From: Nocardia acidivorans NBRC 108247 | GTDB lineage: Bacteria; Actinomycetota; Actinomycetes; Mycobacteriales; Mycobacteriaceae | Reading direction: 5' to 3' | Assembly (NCBI RefSeq): GCF_001625085.1 | Contig: NZ_BDAW01000044.1 | Span: 1 to 64,000, forward strand | DNA: 64,000 bases | Shown here: positions 16,383 to 24,929 of the stretch, in pieces | Position numbering within the stretch: position 1 is the first letter of the stretch | Layout: each line of letters opens with the position of its first letter | The notes under the pieces: model-generated | The model's database searches: none | Told to the model about the DNA's origin: nothing | What the model saw: only the letters and a program-made list of their open reading frames with translations | Translations under genes and position numbers: made by a program

Positions 16383-17555
16383 ATGAACAGTCGAGTGCGG
16401 ATCGAAGTCCCCGAGGGCTCCGGATTCGGCCCGGCGCATCTACCGTATTGCGTTTTCCGCCCGCTCGGCGAGGAGCCGCGGGTGGGCGCGCGACTGGGCG
16501 ATGATCTCATCGATCTGGCGGTGGCCCTGGATGATCCGATGTTCGCCCAGCCCAGCCTGAACGCCTTCATGACGCAGGGCCCGCAGTGCTGGCGGGAGGT
16601 GCGCGAGCTGGTACGCACCGCCGCCGAGGGGGAATTGCCCGCCGCCGCAGTGCATTCGGTCGCCTCGGTACAGCTGGATCTGCCGGTCCGGATCGGCGAC
16701 TACGTGGACTTCTACGCCAGTATCGACCATGCCACCGCCATGGGCCGCATCTTCCGGCCCGATGGTGAAGCGCTGCTGCCGAATTGGCGGCATCTACCGG
16801 TCGGCTATCACGGCCGGGCGGGCACCGTGGTGGTCTCCGGCACCGAGATCATCCGCCCCGAGGGTCAGCGGCGAACCGATTCCGGCGCACCGGATTTCGG
16901 GCCGAGTCGCCGCCTGGACATCGAGGCCGAGCTGGGTTTCCTGGTCGGGGCGGGTTCCCCGCTGGGCACGCCCATCCGCACCGCCGACTTCGCCGAGCAC
17001 GTCTTCGGGGTGGCACTGGTCAACGACTGGTCGGCGCGCGATATCCAGGGCTGGGAGGCGCAACCGCTCGGTCCGTTCCTCGGCAAGTCCTTCGCAACCA
17101 CCCTCTCGGCCTGGGTGACACCGCTGGAAGCCCTGTCGCAGGCCCGGATTCCGCTGCCCGAACAGGACCCCGAACCACTCCCGTATCTGCGCGAGGACGC
17201 GCCCTGGGGTTTGGATATCGACCTCGAGGTGCACTGGAACGGCGAACGCGTCTCCACCCCACCGTTCCGCCGCATGTACTGGTCCCCCGCGCAAATGCTG
17301 GCCCATATGACCGCCAACGGCGCCTCCACCCGCACCGGCGACCTCTTCGCCTCCGGCACCATCTCCGGCCCGGAGCGTCACCAACGCGGCTCCTTCATGG
17401 AATTGAGCTGGGGCGGAACCGAACCCATCACCTTGGACGGCGTCCAGCGCACCTTCCTGGAGAACGGCGACGAAGTCGTCATCACCGCCACCGCGCCCGC
17501 GGCCGGGGGCGGACGGCTGAGCCTGGGCGAGGTCCGGGGCCGCGTGGCGGGCTGA
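16383..17555 (+). CDS. fahA: fumarylacetoacetase
   Basis: FahA hydrolyses fumarylacetoacetate to fumarate and acetoacetate, the last step of tyrosine breakdown. The 390-residue protein has the N-terminal SH3-like domain and the C-terminal FAH catalytic fold. It shows DYVDFYASIDHATAMGRIF, YHGRAGTVVVSG, the acidic metal site DIEAELGFLVG and VNDWSARDIQGWE, all family signatures. The ATG at 16383 follows GAGAGGGTGG and stands 10 bp after hmgA. The frame is open far upstream, but that part only mirrors hmgA. The end is followed by a 137-bp gap before the MMPL gene. Confidence 0.95.
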   Translation: MNSRVRIEVPEGSGFGPAHLPYCVFRPLGEEPRVGARLGDDLIDLAVALDDPMFAQPSLNAFMTQGPQCWREVRELVRTAAEGELPAAAVHSVASVQLDLPVRIGDYVDFYASIDHATAMGRIFRPDGEALLPNWRHLPVGYHGRAGTVVVSGTEIIRPEGQRRTDSGAPDFGPSRRLDIEAELGFLVGAGSPLGTPIRTADFAEHVFGVALVNDWSARDIQGWEAQPLGPFLGKSFATTLSAWVTPLEALSQARIPLPEQDPEPLPYLREDAPWGLDIDLEVHWNGERVSTPPFRRMYWSPAQMLAHMTANGASTRTGDLFASGTISGPERHQRGSFMELSWGGTEPITLDGVQRTFLENGDEVVITATAPAAGGGRLSLGEVRGRVAG

Positions 17556-17660
17556 CTTTCCCGAATCGGACGGCGCGCTATCGCCGATAGATAGCCGAAC
17601 GCTATGGCAATGACCATGATCACTGTCCATCGCGGTGGCGAGATCGGGAACGCTACCGTT

Positions 17661-17679
17661 CCGAGGTCTGAGACCTCGG
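17661..17679. promoter_or_regulatory. 19-bp perfect palindrome overlapping the mmpL ribosome-binding site
   Basis: CCGAGGTCT, one G, AGACCTCGG. The last bases are part of the GGAGG Shine-Dalgarno (17678-17682) of the MMPL gene. It could be a repressor operator, possibly for one of the TetR proteins nearby, or an RNA hairpin that masks the ribosome-binding site. Confidence 0.6.
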
Positions 17680-17692
17680 AGGATGCGCGTCA

Positions 17693-19948
17693 ATGTTGAC
17701 CAGTCTTGCCCGGTTCGCCATGTCGCGCCCGCGCGCCGTCCTGGTGGCCGCCCTATTGCTGATGATCGTGTGCGGCGGTTTCGGGGCCACCGCGAAATCG
17801 CATATGGTCGGCGGCGGCTATCTCACGCCCGAGTTGGAATCGGTGCGGGCCAACGATTTCATCGACGCGCACTTCCCGGGCGGCAATCCGAATTTCATCG
17901 TCATGGTCAGCTCCGATGACGGGGTGAACGATGCGCGGACCAGGGCCGAGGCGCAGCGCGTGACCGATCTGCTCAGTCACGACCCCGATATCACCGGGGT
18001 GCGATCGTATTGGACCAGCGCCGCCACCCGCCCCGACCTCGCGACCGCGCTGCGGAGTCAGGACGGTAAGCGCGGACTCATCATGGCCACGGTCACCGGC
18101 ACCGATACCGAGGTGCAGAACCGGGCGGTGAAGCTCAGCGAGGAACTCAACGGTGATCGGGACGGCGTGCGGGTGCGGGCCGGCGGGATGGCGGGCACCT
18201 TCGCCGATATCAATCATCAGGTCGAGAAGGATCTGATTCTCGCCGAATCCATCGCGGTGCCGGTCTCCGGAGTGCTGCTGGTGCTGGTCTTCGGCAGTGT
18301 GATCGCGGCCGGCCTGCCACTGGTGGTGGGACTCTTCGCGATCGCGGCGACGCTGGGCATTCTGCGATTGATGACGACCTTCATGGAAGTGTCGATCTTC
18401 GCGCTGAATATGACGAGCGCGCTGGGTCTGGCGCTGGCCATCGACTACAGCCTGTTCATTGTCAGCCGGTATCGGGAAGAGCTCGGCAATGGCCTGGATA
18501 CCCGGGCCGCCATTGCCCGTGCGGTCCACACCGCCGGGCGCACGGTCGTATTCTCCGGTCTCACCGTGGCGCTGGCACTGGCCGCGTTGGCGGTGTTCCC
18601 GCAGCCGTTCTTCAAATCCTTCGCCTACGCCGGTGTCGCGGTGGTGGCGGCCGCGGTCGGCGCGTCGCTGGTCCTGCTGCCCGCCGCGCTGATCCTGCTC
18701 GGGGATCGGGTGAACGCGTGGGATCTGCGTAAACCGCTGCGGCGCATGCTGGGTCGCGGTGAACCGCGGGCGGTGCAGCCGGAGCGGAGCGGCTGGTATC
18801 GCTGGGTCACCACGGTCATGCGGTGGCCGCTGCCATTCGCGCTGGTCACCACCGCCATCCTGCTGCTGCTCGGATCTCCTTTCCTGTCAGCGCATTTCGG
18901 CACACCGGACGATCGGATGATCGGCACGTTCGCCTCCAGCCGCCAGGTCGGCGACGCGCTACGCCAGGACTTCACCGCCAATATGGCCTCGAGTGCGGTC
19001 GTGGTACTGCCCGGATTCCACGGCGCGCCCCACGAGATCGGCGGGTACGCGGCGGCCCTGTCGCAGGTACCGGGCATTCCGGCGGTCATGTCCGGTGACG
19101 GTGTCTTCGTCAAGGGCGCGAAGATGGCTCCGGGCATCGCGCAGATGACGGGACCGGATGGGGCGTACCTCTCGGTGGGCACTACGGAAGCACCCTTCGC
19201 CAAGGCGGGCAAGGAGCAACTGGCGCAATTGCGCGCGGTGCCCGCGCCCGGCCCGGTGCTGTTCGGCGGAGCGGCGGCGCTCAATGAGGACACCATGGAT
19301 TCGGTCCTCACCCGACTTCCGTTGGCGGCCGGACTGATCGCGGCCATCACGCTGGTGCTGCTGTTCCTGTTCACCGGCAGTGTGGTGCTGCCGGTGAAGG
19401 CGCTCATTCTCAATGTGCTGTCGCTGACCGCGACCTTCGGCGCGATGATCTGGATGTTCCAGAACGGGCATCTGTCCGGCGTCCTGGGCTTCACCCCCAC
19501 CGGCAGCGTCGACATCTTCATGCCCATCCTGATGTTCTGCCTGGCCTTCGGCATGTCGATGGATTACGAGGTCTTCCTGCTCTCGCGCATTCGAGAGGAG
19601 TGGCTGGCCTCGGACCGCAGCCGCGAGGCCAATACCCGATCGGTGGCCCTCGGCGTGGCCCGCACCGGCCGGATCTTCACCGCCGCAGCGGGTTTGATGG
19701 CGGTGGTGCTGCTCGCGGTGGCCACCTCACACGTGACGGCCATGAAGCTGTTCGGCATCGGCCTGGCGCTGGCGGTCATCGCCGATGCCACCATCATTCG
19801 CGGTCTGCTCGCGCCCGCGCTCATGCGCCTGATGAGCACCGGCAACTGGTGGGCTCCCAAACCCCTTGCCGCACTGCATAAGCGGATCGGCTTGGAGGAG
19901 GAGCCCGCCGGGGAACCGGCCGGCGAGAAGACGCCCGCGCTCACCTGA
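17693..19948 (+). CDS. MMPL-family RND transporter
   Basis: This 751-residue inner-membrane protein is an RND-superfamily exporter of the MMPL type. There are two repeats, each with one TM segment, an extracytoplasmic loop of about 150 residues, and a block of five TM segments (about residues 190-335 and 545-725). Typical MMPL signatures are ALGLALAIDYSLFIVSRYREE and the equivalent FGMSMDYEVFLLSRIREEW in the second half. The aspartates of DYSLF and DYEVF are the proton-relay type. MMPL proteins move lipids, siderophores or drugs; the cargo is unknown. It is shorter than the lipid-exporting mycobacterial MmpLs. The ATG at 17693 follows GGAGG. Confidence 0.93.
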   Translation: MLTSLARFAMSRPRAVLVAALLLMIVCGGFGATAKSHMVGGGYLTPELESVRANDFIDAHFPGGNPNFIVMVSSDDGVNDARTRAEAQRVTDLLSHDPDITGVRSYWTSAATRPDLATALRSQDGKRGLIMATVTGTDTEVQNRAVKLSEELNGDRDGVRVRAGGMAGTFADINHQVEKDLILAESIAVPVSGVLLVLVFGSVIAAGLPLVVGLFAIAATLGILRLMTTFMEVSIFALNMTSALGLALAIDYSLFIVSRYREELGNGLDTRAAIARAVHTAGRTVVFSGLTVALALAALAVFPQPFFKSFAYAGVAVVAAAVGASLVLLPAALILLGDRVNAWDLRKPLRRMLGRGEPRAVQPERSGWYRWVTTVMRWPLPFALVTTAILLLLGSPFLSAHFGTPDDRMIGTFASSRQVGDALRQDFTANMASSAVVVLPGFHGAPHEIGGYAAALSQVPGIPAVMSGDGVFVKGAKMAPGIAQMTGPDGAYLSVGTTEAPFAKAGKEQLAQLRAVPAPGPVLFGGAAALNEDTMDSVLTRLPLAAGLIAAITLVLLFLFTGSVVLPVKALILNVLSLTATFGAMIWMFQNGHLSGVLGFTPTGSVDIFMPILMFCLAFGMSMDYEVFLLSRIREEWLASDRSREANTRSVALGVARTGRIFTAAAGLMAVVLLAVATSHVTAMKLFGIGLALAVIADATIIRGLLAPALMRLMSTGNWWAPKPLAALHKRIGLEEEPAGEPAGEKTPALT

Positions 19949-20612
19949 CCCGGCGACCGGCGTCCACCACGATGAGCAAGCGCGCGAGGTCGGCGGTGAG
20001 GGTCTCCACCGAGTCCGGATCGCCGCCGTCGTCGTGATGGTGCAGCCAGTCGGCGACGAGTTCGAACATGCCGCCGATGATGGCCAGGCACAGCGCCAGC
20101 CCCTGCCGGTCGGTGAGCGAATCATCCACCGGCCATTGCCGATTCAGGAAGTCCGCGGCCCAGCGCCGATTGCTGCGGCGTTTGGCCTCTACCGCGGGTG
20201 AGATTCCGCCGGCCTCACCGAAGGTGACCTTGGCCAGTCGCGGATCGTCGGCGATGGCGTGCACGAAGGCGGCGACCAGGATCGGCAGGCGTGCCGACCA
20301 CTCCTGATCGGCGGTTTCGGCGGCGACCTGCGCGACCCGCTGCTGGATCTGTGCGGTGATCTGTTCCAGCAGTGCGGTGTAGCAGGCTTCCTTACTCTCG
20401 AAGTGATCGTAGAAGCCCTTGGTGCCGACGTAGGCGGCCTGGCAGATCTGCTCGATCGAGGTACCCGAATAGCTTTGCCGGGCAAAGAGTTCGGTGGCGG
20501 CGGCGAGCAGTTGGCGGCGGCGCTGGGCGCTGCGCTCGTCCGCGTCGAGGCCGCGGATCCGACGCCGCACGGGGGTCCGCTCCGGCGCCGCGGCCGGTTT
20601 GCTGCGGGTCAT
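19941..20612 (-). CDS. TetR/AcrR-family transcriptional regulator
   Basis: The 223-residue regulator has a basic N-terminal tail, a helix-turn-helix (QLLAAATELFARQSYSGTS, then ICQAAYVGTKGFYDHF) and a helical ligand-binding domain. It overlaps the end of the convergent MMPL gene by 8 bp and diverges from the secreted lipase gene. It may control either. The ATG at 20612 was preferred over the GTG at 20618, because TATCGT lies seven to twelve bases upstream and no Shine-Dalgarno is visible, which suggests a leaderless message. Confidence 0.88.
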   Translation of the reverse strand: MTRSKPAAAPERTPVRRRIRGLDADERSAQRRRQLLAAATELFARQSYSGTSIEQICQAAYVGTKGFYDHFESKEACYTALLEQITAQIQQRVAQVAAETADQEWSARLPILVAAFVHAIADDPRLAKVTFGEAGGISPAVEAKRRSNRRWAADFLNRQWPVDDSLTDRQGLALCLAIIGGMFELVADWLHHHDDGGDPDSVETLTADLARLLIVVDAGRRVR

Positions 20613-20643
20613 GCCCACACGATAGTCGTGCGCGTTTCAGAAA

Positions 20644-20668
20644 GGCATCTTGTTGGTAATCGGATGCC
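20644..20668. promoter_or_regulatory. candidate operator between TetR gene and lipase
   Basis: GGCATC and GATGCC form an inverted repeat with a 13-bp spacer in the 96-bp divergent intergenic region. The placement fits a shared operator. The short arms make this weak. Confidence 0.3.
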
Positions 20669-20708
20669 GTGTTGTAATCGTCGTCACGTCGATTGGAAGG
20701 AAACGGAC

Positions 20709-22106
20709 GTGGCTATCAATGGGGATCGCCGACGACGGGGAAGGCGGCGGTTCACCGCCGCCGCGCTCGCGACGGCTGTGACGGCATCGATCACGATGCT
20801 GCTGGGGGGTGCGGCCGCCGCACCGGCGAGCGCGGCGCCGCAACCGCTGAATGTGGACCGGTTCTACAGTGCGCCTGAGGGTTTCGAGTCGACCGACCCG
20901 GGGACGATTCTGCGTTCGAGGGAAGTACAGCTGGCGGTGCTCACCGTGCTACCGGTGCATGTGCGGTCCTGGCAACTGCTGTATCGCACCACCGATCTGT
21001 TCGGGCAGCCAACGGTCGCCGCGACCACGGTGGCGATTCCGGACGGGGCCGACACCTCGCACGGTCGTCCGCTGGTCTCGCATCAGTTCTTCTACGACAG
21101 CACCTCGCCCAATTGCGCGCCCTCCTACGTCCTGCAACAGGGCGGCGGGCTGCCCGCACTGGAGGGCATTCACTCCACGGTCGAATACCTGGAGCTGGCG
21201 GCCTCGATCAGCCAGGGCTATGCGGTGAATGTGCCCGACTATGAAGGGCTTTACGGGCATCTGGCGGTCGCCGAGGAACCCGGATACATGATCCTGGACA
21301 GTGTCCGCGCGGCCGAGAGTTTCGAACCGCTGGGCCTGGACGGCGCGAATACCCCTGTCGCACTGTGGGGTTACTCCGGCGGCGGGATGGGCAGCGGCTG
21401 GGCGGCGGAGATGGCGCCGAGTTACGCGCCGGAGCTGAATATCAAGGGCATCGCCATGGGCGCACCGGTCTCGGATGTGGAATCGCTACTGCACGTGAAC
21501 GGTTCAATGTTCGCGAGCTTGATCGGCGTCGGCATCGCCTCGCTGCGCAACGCCTATCCGAAATTCGCGGATGCGGTCGACCGCTATATGACGCCCGAGG
21601 GCAAGGCGGTCATGGATCGCACCGCCAACCAGTGCCTGGTGCGCAATGTGCTGAATCTGATGTTCACCGACTATCAGCGCATGCTGACCATTCCGATCGC
21701 GGACTTCCTGGCACTACCCGAGGTGAAGGAGGTCTTCGATTCCACTGTGCTGGGCGCGAATCCGCCCACCGCGCCGACCATGGTCTATCAGGGCGTCTAC
21801 GACGAGGCGGTGCCGTGGTACACCAACGACCGCATGGTGCGGCAGTGGTGTGACGGGGGAACCTCGGTCTACTACAAACGCGATCACCTCAGCGAACACC
21901 TCACGCTGACCACGCTCGGCATGGCCGACGCCTTCAACTGGATCAAGACCCGGCTCGCGCCCGGCGCGGCCGATCCGGTGGGCTGCCGCACCGACAATGT
22001 GATCACCATGCTCGGCAGTCTGGACGCGCTCGCCACCCAAACCGAGATCAGCCTGAACGCCGCATTCGGCGCACTGGGTTGGCCGATCGGACCACGCGAA
22101 CGCTGA
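20709..22106 (+). CDS. secreted lipase (secretory lipase / LIP family)
   Basis: This 465-residue protein has a twin-arginine-like, very basic N-terminus (RRRRGRRRF) followed by a hydrophobic signal and a cleavage-type ASAAP near residue 43. The mature part is an alpha/beta hydrolase of the secretory lipase family that hydrolyses extracellular acylglycerols. The nucleophile elbow is WGYSGGG (Ser), the acid is in VYDEAVPW, and the histidine in DHLSEH. AAGGA precedes the GTG at 20709 by seven bases. The frame extends upstream without homology. It diverges from a TetR gene. Confidence 0.9.
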   Translation: MAINGDRRRRGRRRFTAAALATAVTASITMLLGGAAAAPASAAPQPLNVDRFYSAPEGFESTDPGTILRSREVQLAVLTVLPVHVRSWQLLYRTTDLFGQPTVAATTVAIPDGADTSHGRPLVSHQFFYDSTSPNCAPSYVLQQGGGLPALEGIHSTVEYLELAASISQGYAVNVPDYEGLYGHLAVAEEPGYMILDSVRAAESFEPLGLDGANTPVALWGYSGGGMGSGWAAEMAPSYAPELNIKGIAMGAPVSDVESLLHVNGSMFASLIGVGIASLRNAYPKFADAVDRYMTPEGKAVMDRTANQCLVRNVLNLMFTDYQRMLTIPIADFLALPEVKEVFDSTVLGANPPTAPTMVYQGVYDEAVPWYTNDRMVRQWCDGGTSVYYKRDHLSEHLTLTTLGMADAFNWIKTRLAPGAADPVGCRTDNVITMLGSLDALATQTEISLNAAFGALGWPIGPRER

Positions 22107-22192
22107 ACAGACCGCGCAGAACTGTACGAATCCCCACTTCGCGGATTTCGGCTACCCGGTAAGGTCGGCGGCGGCATTCAACCATTTGCCAA

Positions 22193-22293
22193 CGGGGGCT
22201 CGCACCAGCGGGCTGAGAGGACGGCTAGCCCATTCGGGCGGAGCAGGGCCGTCGACCGTATGAACCTGACCGGGTAATGCCGGCGTAGGGAGG
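22193..22293 (+). promoter_or_regulatory. TPP riboswitch (THI element)
   Basis: The leader of thiC contains the two hallmark segments of the thiamine-pyrophosphate aptamer. One is GGGGCTCGCACC with GGGCTGAGAGG (CTGAGA at 22213-22218). The other is ATGAACCTGACCGGGTAATGCC (22259-22280, quoted here as CCTGACCGGGTAATGCC). The ribosome-binding site GGGAGG (22288-22293) immediately follows the closing stem, so control is probably at translation initiation. Confidence 0.95.
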
Positions 22294-22302
22294 ATTCGAC
22301 AT

Positions 22303-23964
22303 ATGTCATCGAAACGTGCCACCGGGAGTTCCGCGCCCGTCGACACCGTGACCACCGGCCCGATCCAGGGCAGCGTCAAACACTACGAAATCGTCGAGGC
22401 CGACGGCGTGACGCTGCGCGTTCCGGTGCGGCGGGTCAACCTCACCAATGGTGAGCATTTCGATCTGTACGACACCTCGGGCCCGTACACCGACGACACC
22501 GCGGTGATCGATCTGGAGGCCGGGCTGCCCCGCACCCGCGACTCCTGGACCAAGCCGGATATTCCGGGTCCGCGCACCCAGCTGGCCTGGGCGCGTGCGG
22601 GAATCATCACCCCCGAGATGCACTTCATCGCCGCCCGCGAAGGCGTATCGCCCGAGCTGGTGCGCGAGGAGGTGGCCGCGGGCCGAGCGGTGATTCCGGC
22701 CAATCACAATCACCCCGAATCCGAGCCGATGATCATCGGCAAGAAGTTCCTGGTGAAGATCAATGCCAATATCGGCAATTCGGCCGTGAGCTCCTCGATC
22801 GCCGAGGAAGTCGAGAAGATGGTGTGGGCCACCCGCTGGGGCGCGGACAACATCATGGATCTGTCCACCGGCAAGAACATTCACGAAACCCGCGAATGGA
22901 TTCTGCGCAACTCCCCGGTCCCGGTCGGCACCGTGCCGATCTACCAGGCCCTGGAGAAGGTGAACGGCGATCCCACCAAATTGACCTGGGAGATCTACCG
23001 CGACACCGTGATCGAGCAGGCCGAGCAGGGCGTGGACTATATGACCGTGCACGCGGGCGTCCTGCTGCGCTATGTGCCGCTGACCGCCAAGCGCGTGACC
23101 GGCATCGTCTCGCGCGGCGGGTCGATCATGGCGGCGTGGTGTCTGGCGCATCATCGGGAATCGTTCCTGTACACCAACTTCCGCGAACTCTGCGAAATCC
23201 TGGCCAAGTACGACATCACCTTCTCGCTCGGTGACGGACTGCGGCCCGGCTCCATCGCCGATGCCAATGACGAGGCGCAGTTCGCCGAGCTGCGGACCCT
23301 CGGCGAGCTCACCAAGATCGCGAAATCCTATGGCGTGCAGGTGATGATCGAGGGGCCCGGTCACGTGCCCATGCACAAGATCGTGGAGAACGTGCGGCTC
23401 GAGGAGGAGCTGTGCGAGGAGGCCCCGTTCTATACCCTGGGCCCGCTGGCGACCGATATCGCGCCCGCGTACGACCACATCACCTCGGCCATCGGAGCGG
23501 CCATCATCGCGCAGGCGGGGACCGCGATGCTGTGCTACGTGACGCCGAAGGAACACCTGGGTCTGCCGAACCGCGATGACGTCAAGGTCGGCGTGATCAC
23601 CTACAAGATCGCGGCGCACTCCGCGGATCTGGCCAAGGGGCATCCGCACGCGCAGGACCGCGATGACGCGCTATCCAAGGCGCGCTTCGAATTCCGCTGG
23701 CACGATCAGTTCAATCTGTCGCTGGATCCCGACACCGCGCGGGAGTACCACGACGAGACCATGCCCGCCGAACCCGCCAAGACCGCGCACTTCTGCTCCA
23801 TGTGCGGTCCGAAGTTCTGCTCCATGCGCATCTCCGCGGATGTGCGCGAGTACGCCGAAAAGCAGGGATTGACCGATGTCGCCGCCATCGAGGCGGGGAT
23901 GGCGGAGAAGTCGGCCGAGTTCGCCTCCGCGGGCAACCAGGTCTATCTGCCGGTCGTCTCGTAA
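22303..23964 (+). CDS. thiC: phosphomethylpyrimidine synthase ThiC
   Basis: ThiC is the radical-SAM enzyme that rearranges aminoimidazole ribotide to hydroxymethylpyrimidine phosphate in thiamine synthesis. The 553-residue protein carries the C-terminal CSMCGPKFC motif (Cys498, Cys501, Cys506) that binds its 4Fe-4S cluster, and the usual N-terminal ThiC-associated region. Conserved blocks include MIIGKKFLVKINANIGNS, DLSTGKNIHETREW and VMIEGPGHVPMHKI. The ATG at 22303 lies ten bases after GGGAGG, directly downstream of the TPP riboswitch, so it is repressed when TPP is plentiful. In mycobacteria thiC and thiD are adjacent; here about 4 kb lies between them. Confidence 0.97.
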   Translation: MSSKRATGSSAPVDTVTTGPIQGSVKHYEIVEADGVTLRVPVRRVNLTNGEHFDLYDTSGPYTDDTAVIDLEAGLPRTRDSWTKPDIPGPRTQLAWARAGIITPEMHFIAAREGVSPELVREEVAAGRAVIPANHNHPESEPMIIGKKFLVKINANIGNSAVSSSIAEEVEKMVWATRWGADNIMDLSTGKNIHETREWILRNSPVPVGTVPIYQALEKVNGDPTKLTWEIYRDTVIEQAEQGVDYMTVHAGVLLRYVPLTAKRVTGIVSRGGSIMAAWCLAHHRESFLYTNFRELCEILAKYDITFSLGDGLRPGSIADANDEAQFAELRTLGELTKIAKSYGVQVMIEGPGHVPMHKIVENVRLEEELCEEAPFYTLGPLATDIAPAYDHITSAIGAAIIAQAGTAMLCYVTPKEHLGLPNRDDVKVGVITYKIAAHSADLAKGHPHAQDRDDALSKARFEFRWHDQFNLSLDPDTAREYHDETMPAEPAKTAHFCSMCGPKFCSMRISADVREYAEKQGLTDVAAIEAGMAEKSAEFASAGNQVYLPVVS

Positions 23965-23973
23965 TCCGCTCCC

Positions 23974-24034
23974 AGCGTGCACCTGTCGCATCGATCGGGC
24001 GGCTTCCGCCGGTCGGCCTCGGCAAGTGCACGCT
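23974..24034. terminator. structured inverted repeat downstream of thiC
   Basis: Arms AGCGTGCAC (23974-23982) and GTGCACGCT (24026-24034) are perfectly complementary and enclose a smaller hairpin GGCGG/CCGCC (23998-24010). It starts ten bases after the thiC stop. It may act as a terminator, but there is no U-tract and the outer loop is long. Confidence 0.4.
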
Positions 24035-24105
24035 CGGGACAGGGCATTCCTACTTCTCCGCAGTTCCATCCGAGCCTCCTCGATCTCCGCCGGTGATACC
24101 GAAAT

Positions 24106-24360
24106 CTATTCGGCGGCAATGGAACCGATTTCGACGCTGAGCTTCGGCTCGCCGTCCACACCACCGGTGACCGTCCCGGCCGCCGCGACCCGGTCGAGCA
24201 CGGCCAGCCCGGCCTGATCCACGGTGCCGAACACGGTGTAGGTGGGCGGAAGCGTCGAATCGCCGTAGACCATAAAGAACTGGCCGCCATTGGTTCCGGC
24301 CCCGGTGAGCGGAGCCGGTCCGGCGTTGGTCATGGCGAGCGTGCCCCGCGGGTAGAGAAC
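24106..24360 (-). pseudogene. C-terminal fragment of a cyclophilin-type peptidyl-prolyl isomerase
   Basis: The frame reads YPRGTLAMTNAGP, then NGGQFFMVYGDS and YTVFGTVDQAGLAVLDRVA, the C-terminal half of the cyclophilin fold. The N-terminal half with the catalytic arginine-phenylalanine segment is absent. The fragment runs straight out of the end of the neighbouring secreted-protein gene, whose stop is at 24365. An ATG at 24333 could in theory start a 75-residue product, but it would lack half the barrel. It looks like the remnant of a gene cut by a deletion. Confidence 0.7.
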
Positions 24361-24364
24361 CTGA

Positions 24365-24820
24365 CTATTCGGGCGAGTAGTAGGTGCCCTTACCGGGGGT
24401 GTGCGGGAGGTTGGTGTCGATGGTGACCTCTATGCGGCCGGGGCCGGTGGGGAGGGTTTCGGGGACCCAGAGGGCGTCGGTGGGGCCGAAGGGGGTGCCG
24501 TCGCCGAGGGGAACGGGCGGGAAGGTGCCCGACGCGCCGGAGTCGAGGTTCTTCCAGGACAGGGTGGCGGTGACACCGCAGCCCTGCGCGAGGATCGGCA
24601 GGAAGGTGAAATCGGCTCGTATCCAGACGGTTTGCTTGCCGTAGAAGGTGTTCTGCGGATCGTGGAAGGCCAGCACCTGACCGAAGCAGGGGAAGGCGCC
24701 GACGCCCACGGTATTGGCGGGGGTGAAGGTGGTGACCGGGTCGGCCTGGGCGGGGGCGGCCACCGCGAGCAGGGCGGCGGCCGCGGCGGGGAGGGCGAGC
24801 AATGAGCGGAACAGGCGCAC
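24365..24820 (-). CDS. small secreted protein of unknown function
   Basis: The 151-residue product has a Sec signal peptide with cleavage after PAQA near residue 26. The mature protein is a polar, beta-rich domain of about 125 residues with two cysteines (in FPCFGQ and QGCGVT) that may form a disulphide. I recognise no family. GAGGAG lies just before the GTG start. The gene ends at the junction with the truncated cyclophilin fragment, and its last residues GKGTYYSPE may be affected by that junction. Confidence 0.75.
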   Translation of the reverse strand: MRLFRSLLALPAAAAALLAVAAPAQADPVTTFTPANTVGVGAFPCFGQVLAFHDPQNTFYGKQTVWIRADFTFLPILAQGCGVTATLSWKNLDSGASGTFPPVPLGDGTPFGPTDALWVPETLPTGPGRIEVTIDTNLPHTPGKGTYYSPE

Positions 24821-24929
24821 GGGAACTCCTCGGGTCGAATCGGGCGAACGACTGTCGGGTACGACTTACCTTCGGCACGACGGCCGTAAACGCTACGCAG
24901 AACTAAGGATTCGCGGGAGGTTCGGCGAA

